Position numbers and translations under genes: made by a program
Shown here: positions 1-11,093 of the stretch, one piece after another
Layout of the letters: each line of letters begins with the position of its first letter
How positions within the stretch are numbered: the first letter of the stretch is position 1
DNA from: Ziziphus jujuba
Taxonomy: Eukaryota; Streptophyta; Magnoliopsida; Rosales; Rhamnaceae
Assembly (NCBI RefSeq): GCF_031755915.1
Contig: NC_083381.1
Coordinates: 198,501-262,500 of the forward strand
Reading direction: 5' to 3'
DNA length: 64,000 nt
Notes under the pieces: generated by a model
Told to the model about the DNA's origin: nothing
Databases searched by the model: none
What the model saw: only the letters and a program-made list of their open reading frames with translations

Positions 1-1
1 G

Positions 2-1489
2 TTCATTAAAGCAGGAGGAACGAGAAATACTGAAGATGTTGGCCGAGACTATTTTGATGAGTTGTTGTGTAAGTCTTTCTTTCAACCTTCATCATCTAAT
101 ACTCCCACCTATAAAATGCATGCACTGGTAAATGATTTGGCTCAACTGGTTTCAAGGGACTTATGCCTTCGAGTGGAGGATACAACATCGTGCTTGTCGC
201 CTAAATGTACAAGTGTTTGCCATTTATCCTTACTTTGTCAAAATTTTCGGCCATCAGACTTGAGGACTTTTTATCGATACAAAAGCCTAAGCACATTCAT
301 GTCAACATCGCATATTGAAGAAGTTCCTTATGATTTCTTTTTGAATATAAGACGCTTAAGGGTATTGAATTTGAGTTCTACTGGAATGTATGAGCTTCCC
401 GATTCAATTGAGAAACTAAAAGTTCTTCGTTACTTGAATGTCTCTTGTACCCGTATCAAGAAGTTGCCAGAATCAGTTGCTAATTTATATGCTCTTGAAA
501 CACTTAAGCTAAATAATTGTTTCAGACTTCTCCGATTACCCAAATACATGAAGAATCTAAGTAAGCTACGACATCTCGAGTTGGATGTAAAACGCCAAAT
601 CAGTTGTATGCCTTTTGGACTTGGGAAACTGACTAATCTACAAAGGCTTCAAGCTTTTATAGTTGGTAAAAATGAAGGGCATCGTATTGAAGAGCTGCAA
701 AACATGAACAAGCTTTGCGGATCCATTAGCATCACGAATCTTGAGAATGTTGCAAATTATGGAGAGGCCAAAGCAGCAATGTTGGATAACAAGAAGTACT
801 TGGACAAACTGGAATTAGAATGGTACACACATGAGACGAACCGAGTGCAAAGGTATGAAGAAGTTCTTGGAGGCCTTCAACCTCATTTTGGATTGAGAGA
901 ATTGCAGATAAAAAATTACGGAGGAATAATGTTTCCAAGTTGGTTAAGTGATGCATCATTTTGTAAACTTGAGACGATTGATATACAAAACAGCCTAAAT
1001 TGCAGAATACTACCTGCTTTAGGTCAGCTTCCAATCCTCAAATCTATCTACATCGAGAAGATGCATGATTTGGAATCTATAGATTCTCATTTTTGTGGGT
1101 TGCATGGGGTAAGTTTTCCTTGTCTAGAGTCACTTACATTTCAAGACATGCCTAATCTACAGATTTGGAGTGGAATAGGTTACAATGTCATGCCCCAGCT
1201 CCGTCGGCTTACTGTTATAGATTGTCCTGAATTTCGCACTCTACCTTCACTTCACTGGCTTGCTTCTCTAAAATTTTTGGAGATCAATCGCTGTCCAATG
1301 CTTCAATCATTTCCAGATGAAGGACTGCCAACTTCTCTTGAGAATTTGATCATTATGGAATGTGATCTTCTAAAACTACGATGTGCTGTGGAAGAAGGTG
1401 AAGACTGGAGCAAGATCAAATTTATCCAAAGTGTAGAGATTGATGGTGAAAAGGTTCCAACAGAAGGGAATGGAAGCTACACAATCTAG
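2..1489 (+). CDS. CC-NBS-LRR disease resistance protein, C-terminal part (5' end outside window)
   Basis: Intracellular immune receptor of the CNL (RPP13-like protein 1) type; such proteins sense pathogen effectors and trigger defence. The frame is open from base 2 through the window edge to TAG at 1487-1489, so the N-terminal coiled coil and NB-ARC core lie upstream and no true start is visible. Residues about 1-60 are the end of the ARC2/winged-helix region (DYFDELLCKSFFQ), with the MHD-position motif reading MHA at residues 39-41 (nt 116-124). Leucine-rich repeats follow from about residue 110 (LRVLNLSSTGMYELPDSIEK, LRYLNVSCTRIKKLPESVAN) to about 460, including the GKLTNLQRLQAFIVGK and ENVANYGEAKAAML stretches usual in this family. 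The end (GEDWSKIKFIQSVEIDG) is the usual CNL C-terminus, so the 3' end is complete. No stop or frameshift is seen. Family assignment is firm; function and activity are not shown. Confidence 0.93.
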   Translation, partial: FIKAGGTRNTEDVGRDYFDELLCKSFFQPSSSNTPTYKMHALVNDLAQLVSRDLCLRVEDTTSCLSPKCTSVCHLSLLCQNFRPSDLRTFYRYKSLSTFMSTSHIEEVPYDFFLNIRRLRVLNLSSTGMYELPDSIEKLKVLRYLNVSCTRIKKLPESVANLYALETLKLNNCFRLLRLPKYMKNLSKLRHLELDVKRQISCMPFGLGKLTNLQRLQAFIVGKNEGHRIEELQNMNKLCGSISITNLENVANYGEAKAAMLDNKKYLDKLELEWYTHETNRVQRYEEVLGGLQPHFGLRELQIKNYGGIMFPSWLSDASFCKLETIDIQNSLNCRILPALGQLPILKSIYIEKMHDLESIDSHFCGLHGVSFPCLESLTFQDMPNLQIWSGIGYNVMPQLRRLTVIDCPEFRTLPSLHWLASLKFLEINRCPMLQSFPDEGLPTSLENLIIMECDLLKLRCAVEEGEDWSKIKFIQSVEIDGEKVPTEGNGSYTI

Positions 1490-2105
1490 TGTTTGCTGGT
1501 TTTTAACGTAATGGTTGTTTATTTGCTAATGTGGTTAATTTATATAACTTCCAATATAACTAGGAGTTTCAAATTTCAGTACTCATAACAGAACCAAACA
1601 TATATATGGGTAAATTATTGTTATATTTTTATGTAATGCATCTAGGACTGGGGTAATTAATTATTTCCTAAACCAGCTAGCAAGCCATGTAAATATATAA
1701 ATTTATGGGATCACAGGACATGAACTTTTGAAGATATTGCATGAATATTGTTGGTACTGAAATTTAGCCAACCTCTTTCATGGCTTTCTCATTGCTTTAA
1801 TTAGATTTTATAACTTACTAGGGGTTAGCCTTCTTTTCGCCGTACTTGGAGGAGCAATTTATAAGCTTGATGAAGCAGATTACTATTCCCTTTTTTCAAC
1901 CTACAATGCCCTTTTTTCAACCTCGTATTTTCTTTAGACTAGTTGCTATTGACTTTAGACATGTTCCTATTCATGGGCCCACTTGCCATTTTGACGTGGC
2001 TGGTGCCTTTGAAGATTTTGACCCATCCACAAACATAAATTCTCACGAAATCATTCAATGGAATTTAGGCCATTGATTGCTTCCTTTTTTTTTTTTTTTT
2101 TTTTT
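1490..2105. other. 3' flank of the resistance gene
   Basis: AT-rich sequence that should contain the 3' UTR. It ends in a run of about 22 T just before the 46-bp tandem repeat. No further coding exon of the NLR is seen. The short open frame at 1846-2076 has no recognisable domain. Confidence 0.5.
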
Positions 2106-2197
2106 GGCCGTTGTATCAAGCGACAAAAACATACTCTCCAACTTTTTGGGCGGCCGTTGTATCAAGCGACAAAAACATACTCTCCAACTTTTTGGGC
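2106..2197 (+). repeat. Perfect tandem duplication, 2 x 46 bp
   Basis: Two adjacent copies (2106-2151 and 2152-2197) beginning GGCCGTTGTATCAAGCGACA appear identical over 46 bases, directly after a long T run. Perfect identity in neutral AT-rich sequence points to a recent duplication, for example by slippage. No function is apparent. Confidence 0.93.
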
Positions 2198-3597
2198 GGT
2201 CCTGTATGGATATTCAATAGGTGGTATGCAATTTTTTTATTTGATATACTATACAATAAGATATAGATTCTATATATTATATTTCAAAATATTCGTACCA
2301 AGTTAAGAACAAGAAAAATATTCAAACCAGGTTTTTTATATTCAAAATAAATTTTAACCAGTCCGTCAAGATTTAAGATCTTGGAATGTAAATTTAGCAG
2401 TTAGTCTAATAAATGGGCTTATCTTGAATCTGTGGTCATGCTTTATATTTAAGAGTTTATCATATGTGCTTGAAATAGTGATTTATATCAGGCAAAATTA
2501 CTACACACTGCTTCAACTTTCAACCATTTTTCAATTTGCTCTCCAGACTTTTTTCTTTTCTTTTCATTTTTTTCATTTTTTTTTCAACTAATTTTCCACT
2601 AGACTATATAGCATAACGTCAAATTGCTCATCTAAAAAAGAAAAAAAAAAGTGTTACTTATTGGTAAATTAACCCTAGCATATATAACGTCAAAATTAAC
2701 CATCTAAATTTAAATTTGTTAATTATATAAACATATTTGTGTAAATTATAACCTGCTTTGAGTTAATATTGAAAGGTAACACGAAAATTATTTTTTCAAA
2801 GTTGCAACTTATCCAATTTTTATGTATAAACATCTTTAGATACTCAATTTCATTAAATTTAAACAAAATATTTTAAAAGTGAGTAATTTGACTTTTTTTT
2901 AAAAATTGAATAAAAGAGATTTTAGCATCAGGTTTTGAACAAAGGATTTATGGATTTTCAATCAATGATTATTGTTATATAGATTTTTAGGGCATAACAA
3001 CTTATTTAATAAAATTGATATGTGGTTTTAATCACAAAGATGGGTTTTTAACAAGTCATGTCGAAAAAGCCCCACGATTAAAAGCTTCAGTCACCATTAA
3101 AAAAATATTTGTGACCAAACATATTTTGTCATAAACCAACTCCGTAACTAGAAATTAAAACCAAAATACAACAATTAATCAACATGTTTTATGGTTACAA
3201 CTTATTTTATAATCAAAGTATACTATTCACAACTTGCTTCATACGACTTTTATCCCAAAAAAAAAAAAAAAAAAAAAAAACACAATATGTCACAATTTCT
3301 TTATTATATTAGTGACTATTTAATGTGTGGTTGAATATGATTTGGGTGGTTTTTGTCTTTTTCACTTATATCTATTAAAATACGAGTGAAGATCTAATTA
3401 TATATAAATAATTAACTCTTATTTTTTTGGTTTATTTTTTTTAAGACATAAGTTGTATTATGGTGTAATTTATATTTAAAGACTTAATTATCCATAATTA
3501 ATAAAATATGGTACATATTTATAAATATTATATTTAAATTTATAAAGTTATTCAAATTTTAGCATCTGATTAACCAAAGTCCCTTCCTAATAATTAA
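2198..3597. other. AT-rich intergenic sequence
   Basis: No open frame of note, no terminal repeats and no RNA gene recognised. It contains homopolymer runs, including an A run near 3256-3280. Confidence 0.5.
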
Positions 3598-3702
3598 AAA
3601 GAGAGAGAGAGAGAGAGAGAGAGAGGGATATGAGAGAGAGAAAGAGACAGAGAGAGGAATAATCCAGAGGAGAGAGAAAGAGAGAGACAGAGAGGAATAC
3701 AC

Positions 3703-3747
<45 letters not shown>

Positions 3748-3785
3748 TCAGCCAGAGAGGGAGGAGAGAGAAAGAGAGAGGCTTT
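3598..3785. repeat. Interrupted (GA)n microsatellite tract
   Basis: A purine-only tract of GA repeats with minor interruptions. The complementary strand reads as an artefactual Ser-Leu repeat frame. The longest pure GA stretch is near 3710-3745. Confidence 0.9.
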
Positions 3786-5642
3786 GATGGAGGCGAGTTT
3801 AGATTTACAGGCTTGGGAAAGATAATTTTGGACTAAAAAAAATACGTAAGACATTTTTAGTTAAGATAAAAGCAAAAATTTCTAACTTTTTGGAATACAT
3901 AAAAAAATCTTATATTACGTGTTTAGATGGAAAAATAAACAAAAATAAAATCAATTAAAAGAAGTTAAGTTAAGATACAAGTGAAAAAAAAAAAAAAGGA
4001 TCTTTGACAACCATTTATACTATGATTAAAAGTTTATTACATATTAAAATTTATATAATTAATAATTATTATTTAATGTAGTATATATAATAATTTTAAA
4101 ATTTTATCAATAAGTTGTTATAGTGTATGAACGAAATCCAAAGTTAATCAAACATAAGTTTCATTAATTATGAATCAAATTCACATAATCTATAATAAGA
4201 GAAATAAATTGCAAAACTCGGAATAAAAAAAAATTTACAATTCTACAAGTCCAATACAATGAACTAATTACAGAAAACTTCATGACCTAAATGTGAACTA
4301 ATATATTTTTTCAAAAATAAATAAATAAATAAAATTAAAAACCAAAGGAAAAAAACACAGATAAAAGCTCTCCATGTCCAACTTCACAACCTACAAAACA
4401 AGCATGAAAATAATTAAAAAGGATGAAAATCCAAGAAAACTCTTACGGGTCAAATAGTCGACAGTATATTGGCATATACATGCAGGATGTCACAGTCCTA
4501 TTGTTCTAGGTGTGCAACCGGGCCGTGCAGTGCTTATTCGCCCTCGTGGGTAGTAAGCCAACCATTAATTCTGTCGCAAGCAAATAACACACACGATATT
4601 AGTATTGTGCAAGCATCAAGGAAGCAATAAAATAAAGCATGTAATCACAATTGTTAAAAAAGGGTCAGCAAACAAGGCAACAACACAATTGAATGGAAAT
4701 GCATTCATTTTATTCGATCTCAATGGAGAGAATAACAGAGAGGTTTACAAGCATACTATTAAGAGTTCTCATCTATGCCAGTGGTCTAGCCCAACAACTC
4801 ACCGAATAGCCATCCCCTTCTAAAGAGCTTATTGAGCTATTTTGATTCCGATAGGAATATACATCAAACTATACGAGGAATCATAATGACACTATTTCTT
4901 ACAATAGAAACTAAAAATTCAAGCAAATGACCATGGGCTTGACTAATGATCGTGGATGAACTTGGCTTGGTAATTATAGTCAAAATACGGAGGCCTGTGT
5001 AACTCTTACACAGGGCATGTGCATAAATAAATAGGCAACTAATAGCAGTGGGTAGAGTAATACTTGACAATGATGACGAGCACAGCCCCATTTGGTCCAA
5101 TGAAGACAATTGTTACATATATAGTTTGATTTTAAAGCATAATTAATGATGTGGCAAATTGCTTACAGTACCAACTCCTATCCCAGCCAACCCAGCCTGT
5201 ATGGAGTATGCAAAACATGTGAGGTTATGCACAATTGTTACCAAATTTAACAAGCAAGTATAACATCATTTTCTTCCTCTCCAATAACAAGTTTAGTATA
5301 GTAACAGACCATTAATCAAGTCATCGGGAGGTAATAATATACATGACAATAAAGAAGTAAATAAAGGAACTAGAAAACTAACATGAACATTTCAATTCAT
5401 GAGTATAACCTCTATAATTGGTGTATTTAGAATCCCCTTAGGGATATTTCTCCAAAAACTCTTTTAGGCGTCTATATAGGATGGATGATAAAAGCAAACT
5501 CTCAGACAAATTTATATGTTTCATAGTGCCTTTGAAGAATGTAGAAAATTATAATTCAATTAGTCTAACCTATAGGCATCTTCATATTCCCCAACTTGCA
5601 TGTGCAAAAAATAGAGCATAATAGCAAAAAAGAGCAGAGGTT
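3786..5642. other. Intergenic sequence, possible old repeat at about 4.4-5.2 kb
   Basis: Mostly AT-rich. From about 4440 to 5160 the composition is more balanced and open frames of 72-81 codons exist (4605-4823 plus, 4864-5109 minus), but none has a recognisable domain. This may be the remnant of a transposable element; no TIR, LTR pair or coding motif was found to prove it. Confidence 0.35.
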
Positions 5643-5700
5643 AAAAATAAAATCTATCATATCTTCCAATCAAAAATAAAATCTATCATATCTTCCAATC
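5643..5700 (+). repeat. Perfect tandem duplication, 2 x 29 bp
   Basis: Copies at 5643-5671 and 5672-5700, both starting AAAAATAAAATCTATCATAT, appear identical. A short recent duplication in spacer DNA. Confidence 0.9.
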
Positions 5701-5954
5701 TTTTCACCCATCAAAAAAACTATAGGATCAGCAAATACTTTCTCATCAGATGCAGAGTTCAAAGCCTCCCTCATAGTCTCATTTGTGATATAATTATGAG
5801 TTTCCAAAAAAATGTATGTTATTGGTTTTCTAGCTTGAGATATTACTGTTGTGCCTACATAATGTTAGGTTTCTTGGCTAAAATCTAAATCACCATGTTA
5901 GCTTAAGGAGAAATCAATTACATAGACAAAAATTCTTATTTGTGTTAAAAAGGC

Positions 5955-6610
5955 ACATGCCATAGGATCAGGACACGAGGGAGTACCAGCTGGGACAGTG
6001 TATTATTGAAACTTAATTCAATACTAATCTAACTTACAACAGAAATAAAGAAAGAAAAACACACAAATTTATGAGGTTTGGTTCAGAATTGACCTACATC
6101 CTAAAACTCCATCCAAGAAATTCTTGCACTATAAACAAAGATCGATATACTATTTAAGCAATTCCTCTTGGTTTATACATATTCTCTAAACCTAGAAACC
6201 CCTTTTACAACTTCTAAGTTTAGATATTTTACAAATCACTCACCCAGAATAATTCTAATTAGTACCAAGAGAAAGATAAAAACACCTAATAAGAGGTTAC
6301 AGGAAGAAAGGGAAAAATGAGAAGAAGAATGGCCCTTGATTGAAAAATAGAAGATTCTGTTGCAGTCCCTCTGTTTCTACAATCGTGTTTCTTTTATAAG
6401 CCTCCAACATATAAAACTAATTCTTTCTGAGTCAGCTTTCTTGCCAAGTCAATTTTCTTGGTGGGTTAGCTTTAAAACAGATTGAATAGCATTGTTTGAT
6501 GAATGAGGCTTATATATATATATATACATATAGTAGCTTCTGACCTTGACTTTAGTCTTTTATTTCAATCACCACTATAGCACGTAACAATGGAAAATGC
6601 TTCAATGCAA
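5955..6610 (-). repeat. Possible decayed copia LTR
   Basis: Read on the minus strand, the stretch around 6060-6110 resembles the R-region end common in plant Ty1/copia LTRs: a GGATGTAGGTC-like sequence, then wording around an aaccaaacctcataaat core, then TTTGTGTGTTTTTC. A TATA-like AT run lies at 6510-6530. Exact ends, a target-site duplication and internal coding sequence were not found, so this may be a solo-LTR relic or chance resemblance. Confidence 0.3.
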
Positions 6611-7279
6611 ATTCCCTCTAACACATATACCTTAGGTATGTTTTATGCAAAACAACATATCCAAATCTAGGAACAACCTACTAAAAAAATTAAGATAAAC
6701 TAGGACACATAGGTAAATGTTCCACAAATAATCAAATGACAAAATAAAGTAGTTATAACGTCAACGGCTAACCAAAAAATTATATATAAAAAAAAAAGAG
6801 ACACATAATTCATGTTTCTTATATTGATTCTTAATAACAAATTACGAATAACATTTTTAATTACAAGCACTAAGCATATTATATAGTTGTATTTTTTATA
6901 AGAAAGTTGGAAGTAGAAAATCTAATAGAGTTATGATCATAAACATGGGAGGAATGCAGTAAGTATGTGTTAGATTTGTAATGATTAAGTATGTTTTAGA
7001 TTTGTAATGATTTAAAATAACAAGTGCTATATTCTGAATCTCATTAATGTTGTAAGGTGATTAAAAATAACAAGTGTTGTGTTCTGCATCTCACTAATGT
7101 TGTACTTCTTAATTACAGCTCTTCGTTCCTCTAATGATTATAGCTTCATATTTGGTTTGGTTGTTGGAACATCTAAACTCAAGTTGAAATGCAAATTGAG
7201 TTTTCGAACATTGGAGATTTTATCACGATTCCGATTCTCACTATGCCAAATCTTGAGTACTTAACCCATCAAAACTAAC

Positions 7280-7880
7280 TTCCATGGGCTGAGAGAAATA
7301 TAAGTTATCTCAATAGTATCCAATTCCCTTTCGACATTTATACAAGGATGGTCAGCTAAGAAAGCAGCCAAAACTTGCCCCTTAACAGCTTCTGATATCG
7401 AAAAAGAAGTCAAATAATAACATTGTCCATCTACCGATCCCTCCTCTTATAATTGTTCTCGAGAGTATATACTTTATCAAGCCAGTTTTTGAAACGATAA
7501 AGACCACAATTGTCTCAACTTGTTAGTAGCAAAATATAGTGCCATACATAGCTTTTAAATTGGAGAATAATTCAACTTGTTTGGATTCAGCGTTCTGCTT
7601 AGGTAGTAAACAAACATGTCTTTTCCAAACTCATTGTCTTGGGCTAGTAAACTCTCAACAAAATTCTCTATGGCTGAAGTGTACAACTTAAGTGGCTTAT
7701 TCTTTCTTGGTGGCATTAAGGCCAGTGGCTTTATCGAGCACTCCTTTGTTTGATTAAATACTTCTTGATGTTCATTATCCCATTTAAACTCATTTTGATC
7801 CTTAAGTTTAAGTAAAAACGAATTAGGTTGAATTTTCTAAAAGAATTTAAAGAAGGATAGTGAATGAGATTAATCTATCT
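7280..7880 (-). pseudogene. Ty3/gypsy Tat-type pol relic: end of RT and RNase H
   Basis: On the minus strand, in shifting frames, this reads as the RT/RNase H region of a Tat/Retand-type gypsy polyprotein. Recognisable pieces are KPLKLYTSAIEN near 7690, a LSRTLNP-NYSP block near 7590 (family form YLSRTLNxxELNYSPIEKL), a YTLENNYKRRDR-like stretch near 7460 (family form YMLSRPIIRGRIGRW), and VKGQVLAAFLADHP near 7365. Several stops and frameshifts make it non-functional. In an intact element integrase follows on the same strand; here the integrase-like sequence (8030-8890) lies on the opposite strand. The assignment rests on several short collinear motifs read by eye. Confidence 0.7.
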
Positions 7881-8029
7881 AGATTTGAAGGAAAGCCATT
7901 GGAAATATTAATTAATTCAATACTTAAAGAATCCAAGTAGGTCAGCTAATTGAAAAACTCGGCTGAGGGAAATTAATTATATCTTCTTTGACAATAGTTG
8001 TATAAGAAAGGTCAAGATGATATATGGAT

Positions 8030-8890
8030 GATATGAAGACATGGTTTTTATTAGCCAACTATTTTATGCCACTGCATCAACTATGCCAAAGGATATCAAC
8101 TTTATCTAAAGCATGGCTTAATCTAGCATATCATAGTCATATATCTCAATCCTATAACTAAGCCCTAACCTTTTCGAATATGGACTATAGGCTCAATTGG
8201 TGAAGTGTATGCATTTTCAATCAAGAAACATACATTTATAGTCATGGCTATGAATTACTTTATAAAATAGATTGAAGCAAAGCCTAGTCAATTAATCAAG
8301 CTAATATGATCAAGTTTTTAAAGGAAGATAGTATTCATAGGTTTGGCCTTCTCTATAATTAATTAAGACTAGTCGGGAAACTGTGTTTAATGATGATGCA
8401 ATCCAATAATTTGCCAAAGAAAGTGGATTTAAGCTTACACACTTAACCCAATACTTTGCATAGTCTAATGGTCAGGCAAAGTCATAAAGTTCTTAAAGGA
8501 ATTTTAAAGAAGATGATACAAGACAATCCAAGAGGTTGACACAATATACTTTTAGAAACTCTATGAGCATACTGGACATCAAAGAGATCAGGTACATGTG
8601 CTACACCTTTTGCTTTAACTTATAGTCATGATATTATTCTCGTAATGGAAGTACATGTCAAATTATTAAAGTTTGCATAGCAATGTAACCTCAGTCTAGT
8701 TGACTACACTCAAGCCATTATACAAGAACTTAAAGAATTAGATGAAGAATGTAGTAGCTCGGCCTTATAATAAATGGATAAAATTCAAGGATTTTGGAGA
8801 AAGAGACCTAGTTTGGAAAGTGATTTTACCTTTTAGCTCTAAGGACCCTAAATTTGGCAGGTGATCTCCTAATTGGGAAAGAGTATTTAT
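8030..8890 (+). pseudogene. Ty3/gypsy Tat-type integrase relic
   Basis: Plus-strand, multiply frameshifted integrase of the Tat/Retand type. Visible pieces in order: CINYAKGYQLYLKHG (zinc-finger end, near 8075), KHTFIVMAMNYF-K-IEAKP (catalytic core start, near 8235), SGFKLTHLTQYFA-SNGQAKS (DDE third-acid region, near 8425, with the usual Glu replaced by Lys), an LSETLWAYRTSKRSGT-like block (8555-8600), YSHDIILVMEVHV (near 8620), and FGERDLVWKVILPFSSKDP near 8800, the C-terminal domain. Stops interrupt it repeatedly. It is probably from the same element as the inverted RT/RNase H relic at 7280-7880. Confidence 0.75.
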
Positions 8891-9147
8891 CATTTTTGAT
8901 TGTTGGATATGGGACAAACCAGCTTCAAGATATTAATGACTAATGACACTCAAATCCTATTAATGGTTGATTGTTAAAGAGATATTATCATTCAATCTAG
9001 GAATCAATTAGAAAGGAATAGCAAAAATAATAATTTTGAAATTAGGTTGGAATAGCTATTTGTAAATGCAGGCTAGCCAAACCCTATTTTTATTATTTTT
9101 GAATTAATAACATTAGGACGCTATAATATTAGCATACCATTTATCCT
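8891..9147. other. Flank of the Tat relic
   Basis: AT-rich sequence between the integrase relic and the MITE; probably decayed 3' part of the same Ty3/gypsy element. No motif was recognised. Confidence 0.3.
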
Positions 9148-9531
9148 TTTTATTTTGAGCAAATTTCACCTACACTTTTTTTAGTTTTGGTATTATTTCA
9201 CTTAGACCCTATACTTTTGAAAAATCACCATTAATATCCTTTAGTTTTATATATCTATCAAATCAAACACATTTATCTATTTTTATTAGTTAATCTTAAC
9301 AGTTAAAGGCCAAAATGGAGTTAAAAATCTATACTTTTTGATCGAATAATATAGAAAAATTCAATTTTGGCCTTTAATTATTGAAATTAATTGGTAAAAA
9401 TTGCAAAAACTAGCAGATTAGTCCTTTTGATAATTTTAGAAAACTAAAGAGAAGAAAATAATGATGATTTTTCGTAAGCATCAAAAGCTAGATTGAAAGG
9501 GGGTGTAAATGAAAATTTCCCTTTTATTTTG
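9148..9531 (+). mobile_element. Mutator-like MITE with 10-bp target-site duplication
   Basis: The direct repeat TTTTATTTTG flanks the element at 9148-9157 and 9522-9531. Inside, the left end AGCAAATTTCACCTACAC (9158) and the reverse complement of the right end GGGAAATTTTCATTTACAC (to 9521) form imperfect terminal inverted repeats. The body is about 364 bp, AT-rich and non-coding. A 9-10 bp duplication is the hallmark of Mutator superfamily insertions, so this is probably a non-autonomous MULE MITE. Part of the duplication match could be chance because the site is T-rich. Confidence 0.62.
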
Positions 9532-10803
9532 TTATCTTCATAAATTTTGAATTAAGGAAATAAAAGAAATAAGATTCACATAATTTAAATTAAAAGGTAT
9601 GTTGGCCTAAAGGCCACTATAAATAGTTCGGCTAATAGTTATTGTCTTTAAAACATAAATGAATAAACTAAAGAAATGGAGCTAAGCTTGAGTTAAATGA
9701 AATCTAGTTTGTCTGATCTATGAGAGGATTTTATTACCAAGTTTCTTTTTCTTTCCAATTTCCATAAACTCTTCCTCAGCTTAGGCAGGTATATCTTTTG
9801 TGGCCAAAGTTTGGACAAGCATGCTTTTATTCGACTTAACTTGTGTCCCAAAATTTTCTTCTTGGTCTGAGCGCAAATATTTTATGGTCCCGAGTCATGA
9901 GTCTTTTGCTCAAATTTTGAGTGTTTGCAAAGTTGATTGTTTAGCTTGATATTTCAATCAAGCTAACCAACTTTTGATGTGCTTCAATATCATATGAAGT
10001 TGAAAGATATGACTCAACATCTCATTCAAAAAAGTTCTAAGACTTATGAAAAACATATCGAAGATTATATATAAGTACCCTAGCTTCTATCAAATCATTG
10101 AATGCTTGAGAAAACTTATCTCAAACATTAGCATCAACAATAAAGTGAAAATCCTTGTTAATAAAGTCACATAAAAATTCTTTGTTTTTACCAACTTTAC
10201 CTAATAATGTCTCCAAATTAGGCTAGGGAGAGTCAACACAAGGTAATTTAAGAGAGAAGTCAAGAAAATCACCAACATCGATATACAAATCATGGTTATT
10301 TTTAGTTTGCTGATGGGAAGATAAACTAGTTAAGTGATGTGGTAAAGTTGCCTACAATAAATAAATTATATTAGGAGCCTAGAAAACGTCCATACCTTTT
10401 AATTTCAATAAATGTTGGATTATTTTACCTTAACATCAGTAGCGTGAATGATTTCATAATGAGTATTTGCTTGATAAATCTTCTTTAAGGATATTTGAGT
10501 TCATTACAATTATAAGCTGAATTAGTAATGACTAGGTAAGATGGTTGATTTCAATTATCTCAATGATCTCGATAATTAATGCATCATCAAGTTGTCCAGC
10601 TGAAGCATCATTTGGTTGAACGATCCCTTTATCATGCCAAAAAGTGATTGAAATGTTTGACTCTGAAGTAGAGAGAAGATGAGGTTTCTTCTGTATATTA
10701 CTAAGTCAACGACATAATGCAAATGAAGGTTAAAATAAAAATAGGGTAAATTACATCCTCCTCCCTTGAGGTTTAGGAAAAATAAAAATACGTTATGAGG
10801 TTA
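9532..10803. other. Spacer, probably decayed repeat
   Basis: AT-rich with a few mixed-composition stretches and no open frame longer than about 60 codons. At 10743-10808 lies a stretch of the type GGGTAAATTACATCCTCCTC that often forms MITE ends; its partner end was not found. The copia element is inserted just after it. Confidence 0.35.
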
Positions 10804-10808
10804 GAGAA

Positions 10809-11093
10809 TGTTGTGATCCTTTGATTACAAAATAACACATAAAACTAACACAAAAACAAAGAGAGACAAAAAAACACAAAAATTGAGAAGAAAAATATGT
10901 ATTATTTGCTATGAAATTTATACACAAAAAGACTTCTCTAAAACTCTCTCTTGGGGTCTCAAAAACCTGTGTTATCTCTAAGGTGTGTTATGTATGATGC
11001 ACGACTAAAATTAAGCATCCATTTCTAATGCTCTTTAGGGTTGAAAAAACCTTAATGGACCGGGCTTTAGGAGAAAAGTGCTGGACCCCCACA
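10809..11093 (-). repeat. Copia 3' LTR
   Basis: 285 bp, aligned end to end with 15570-15854. The minus-strand polypurine tract GGAGGAGGAGAA (complement at 11095-11106) abuts its inner edge, as expected for the 3' LTR. Confidence 0.9.

Noticed and set aside
732..1034. 100-codon frame antisense to the NLR
   Set aside because: A shadow of the LRR coding strand.
3594..3854. 86-codon minus-strand frame rich in Ser-Leu
   Set aside because: It is the translation of a GA microsatellite, not a protein.
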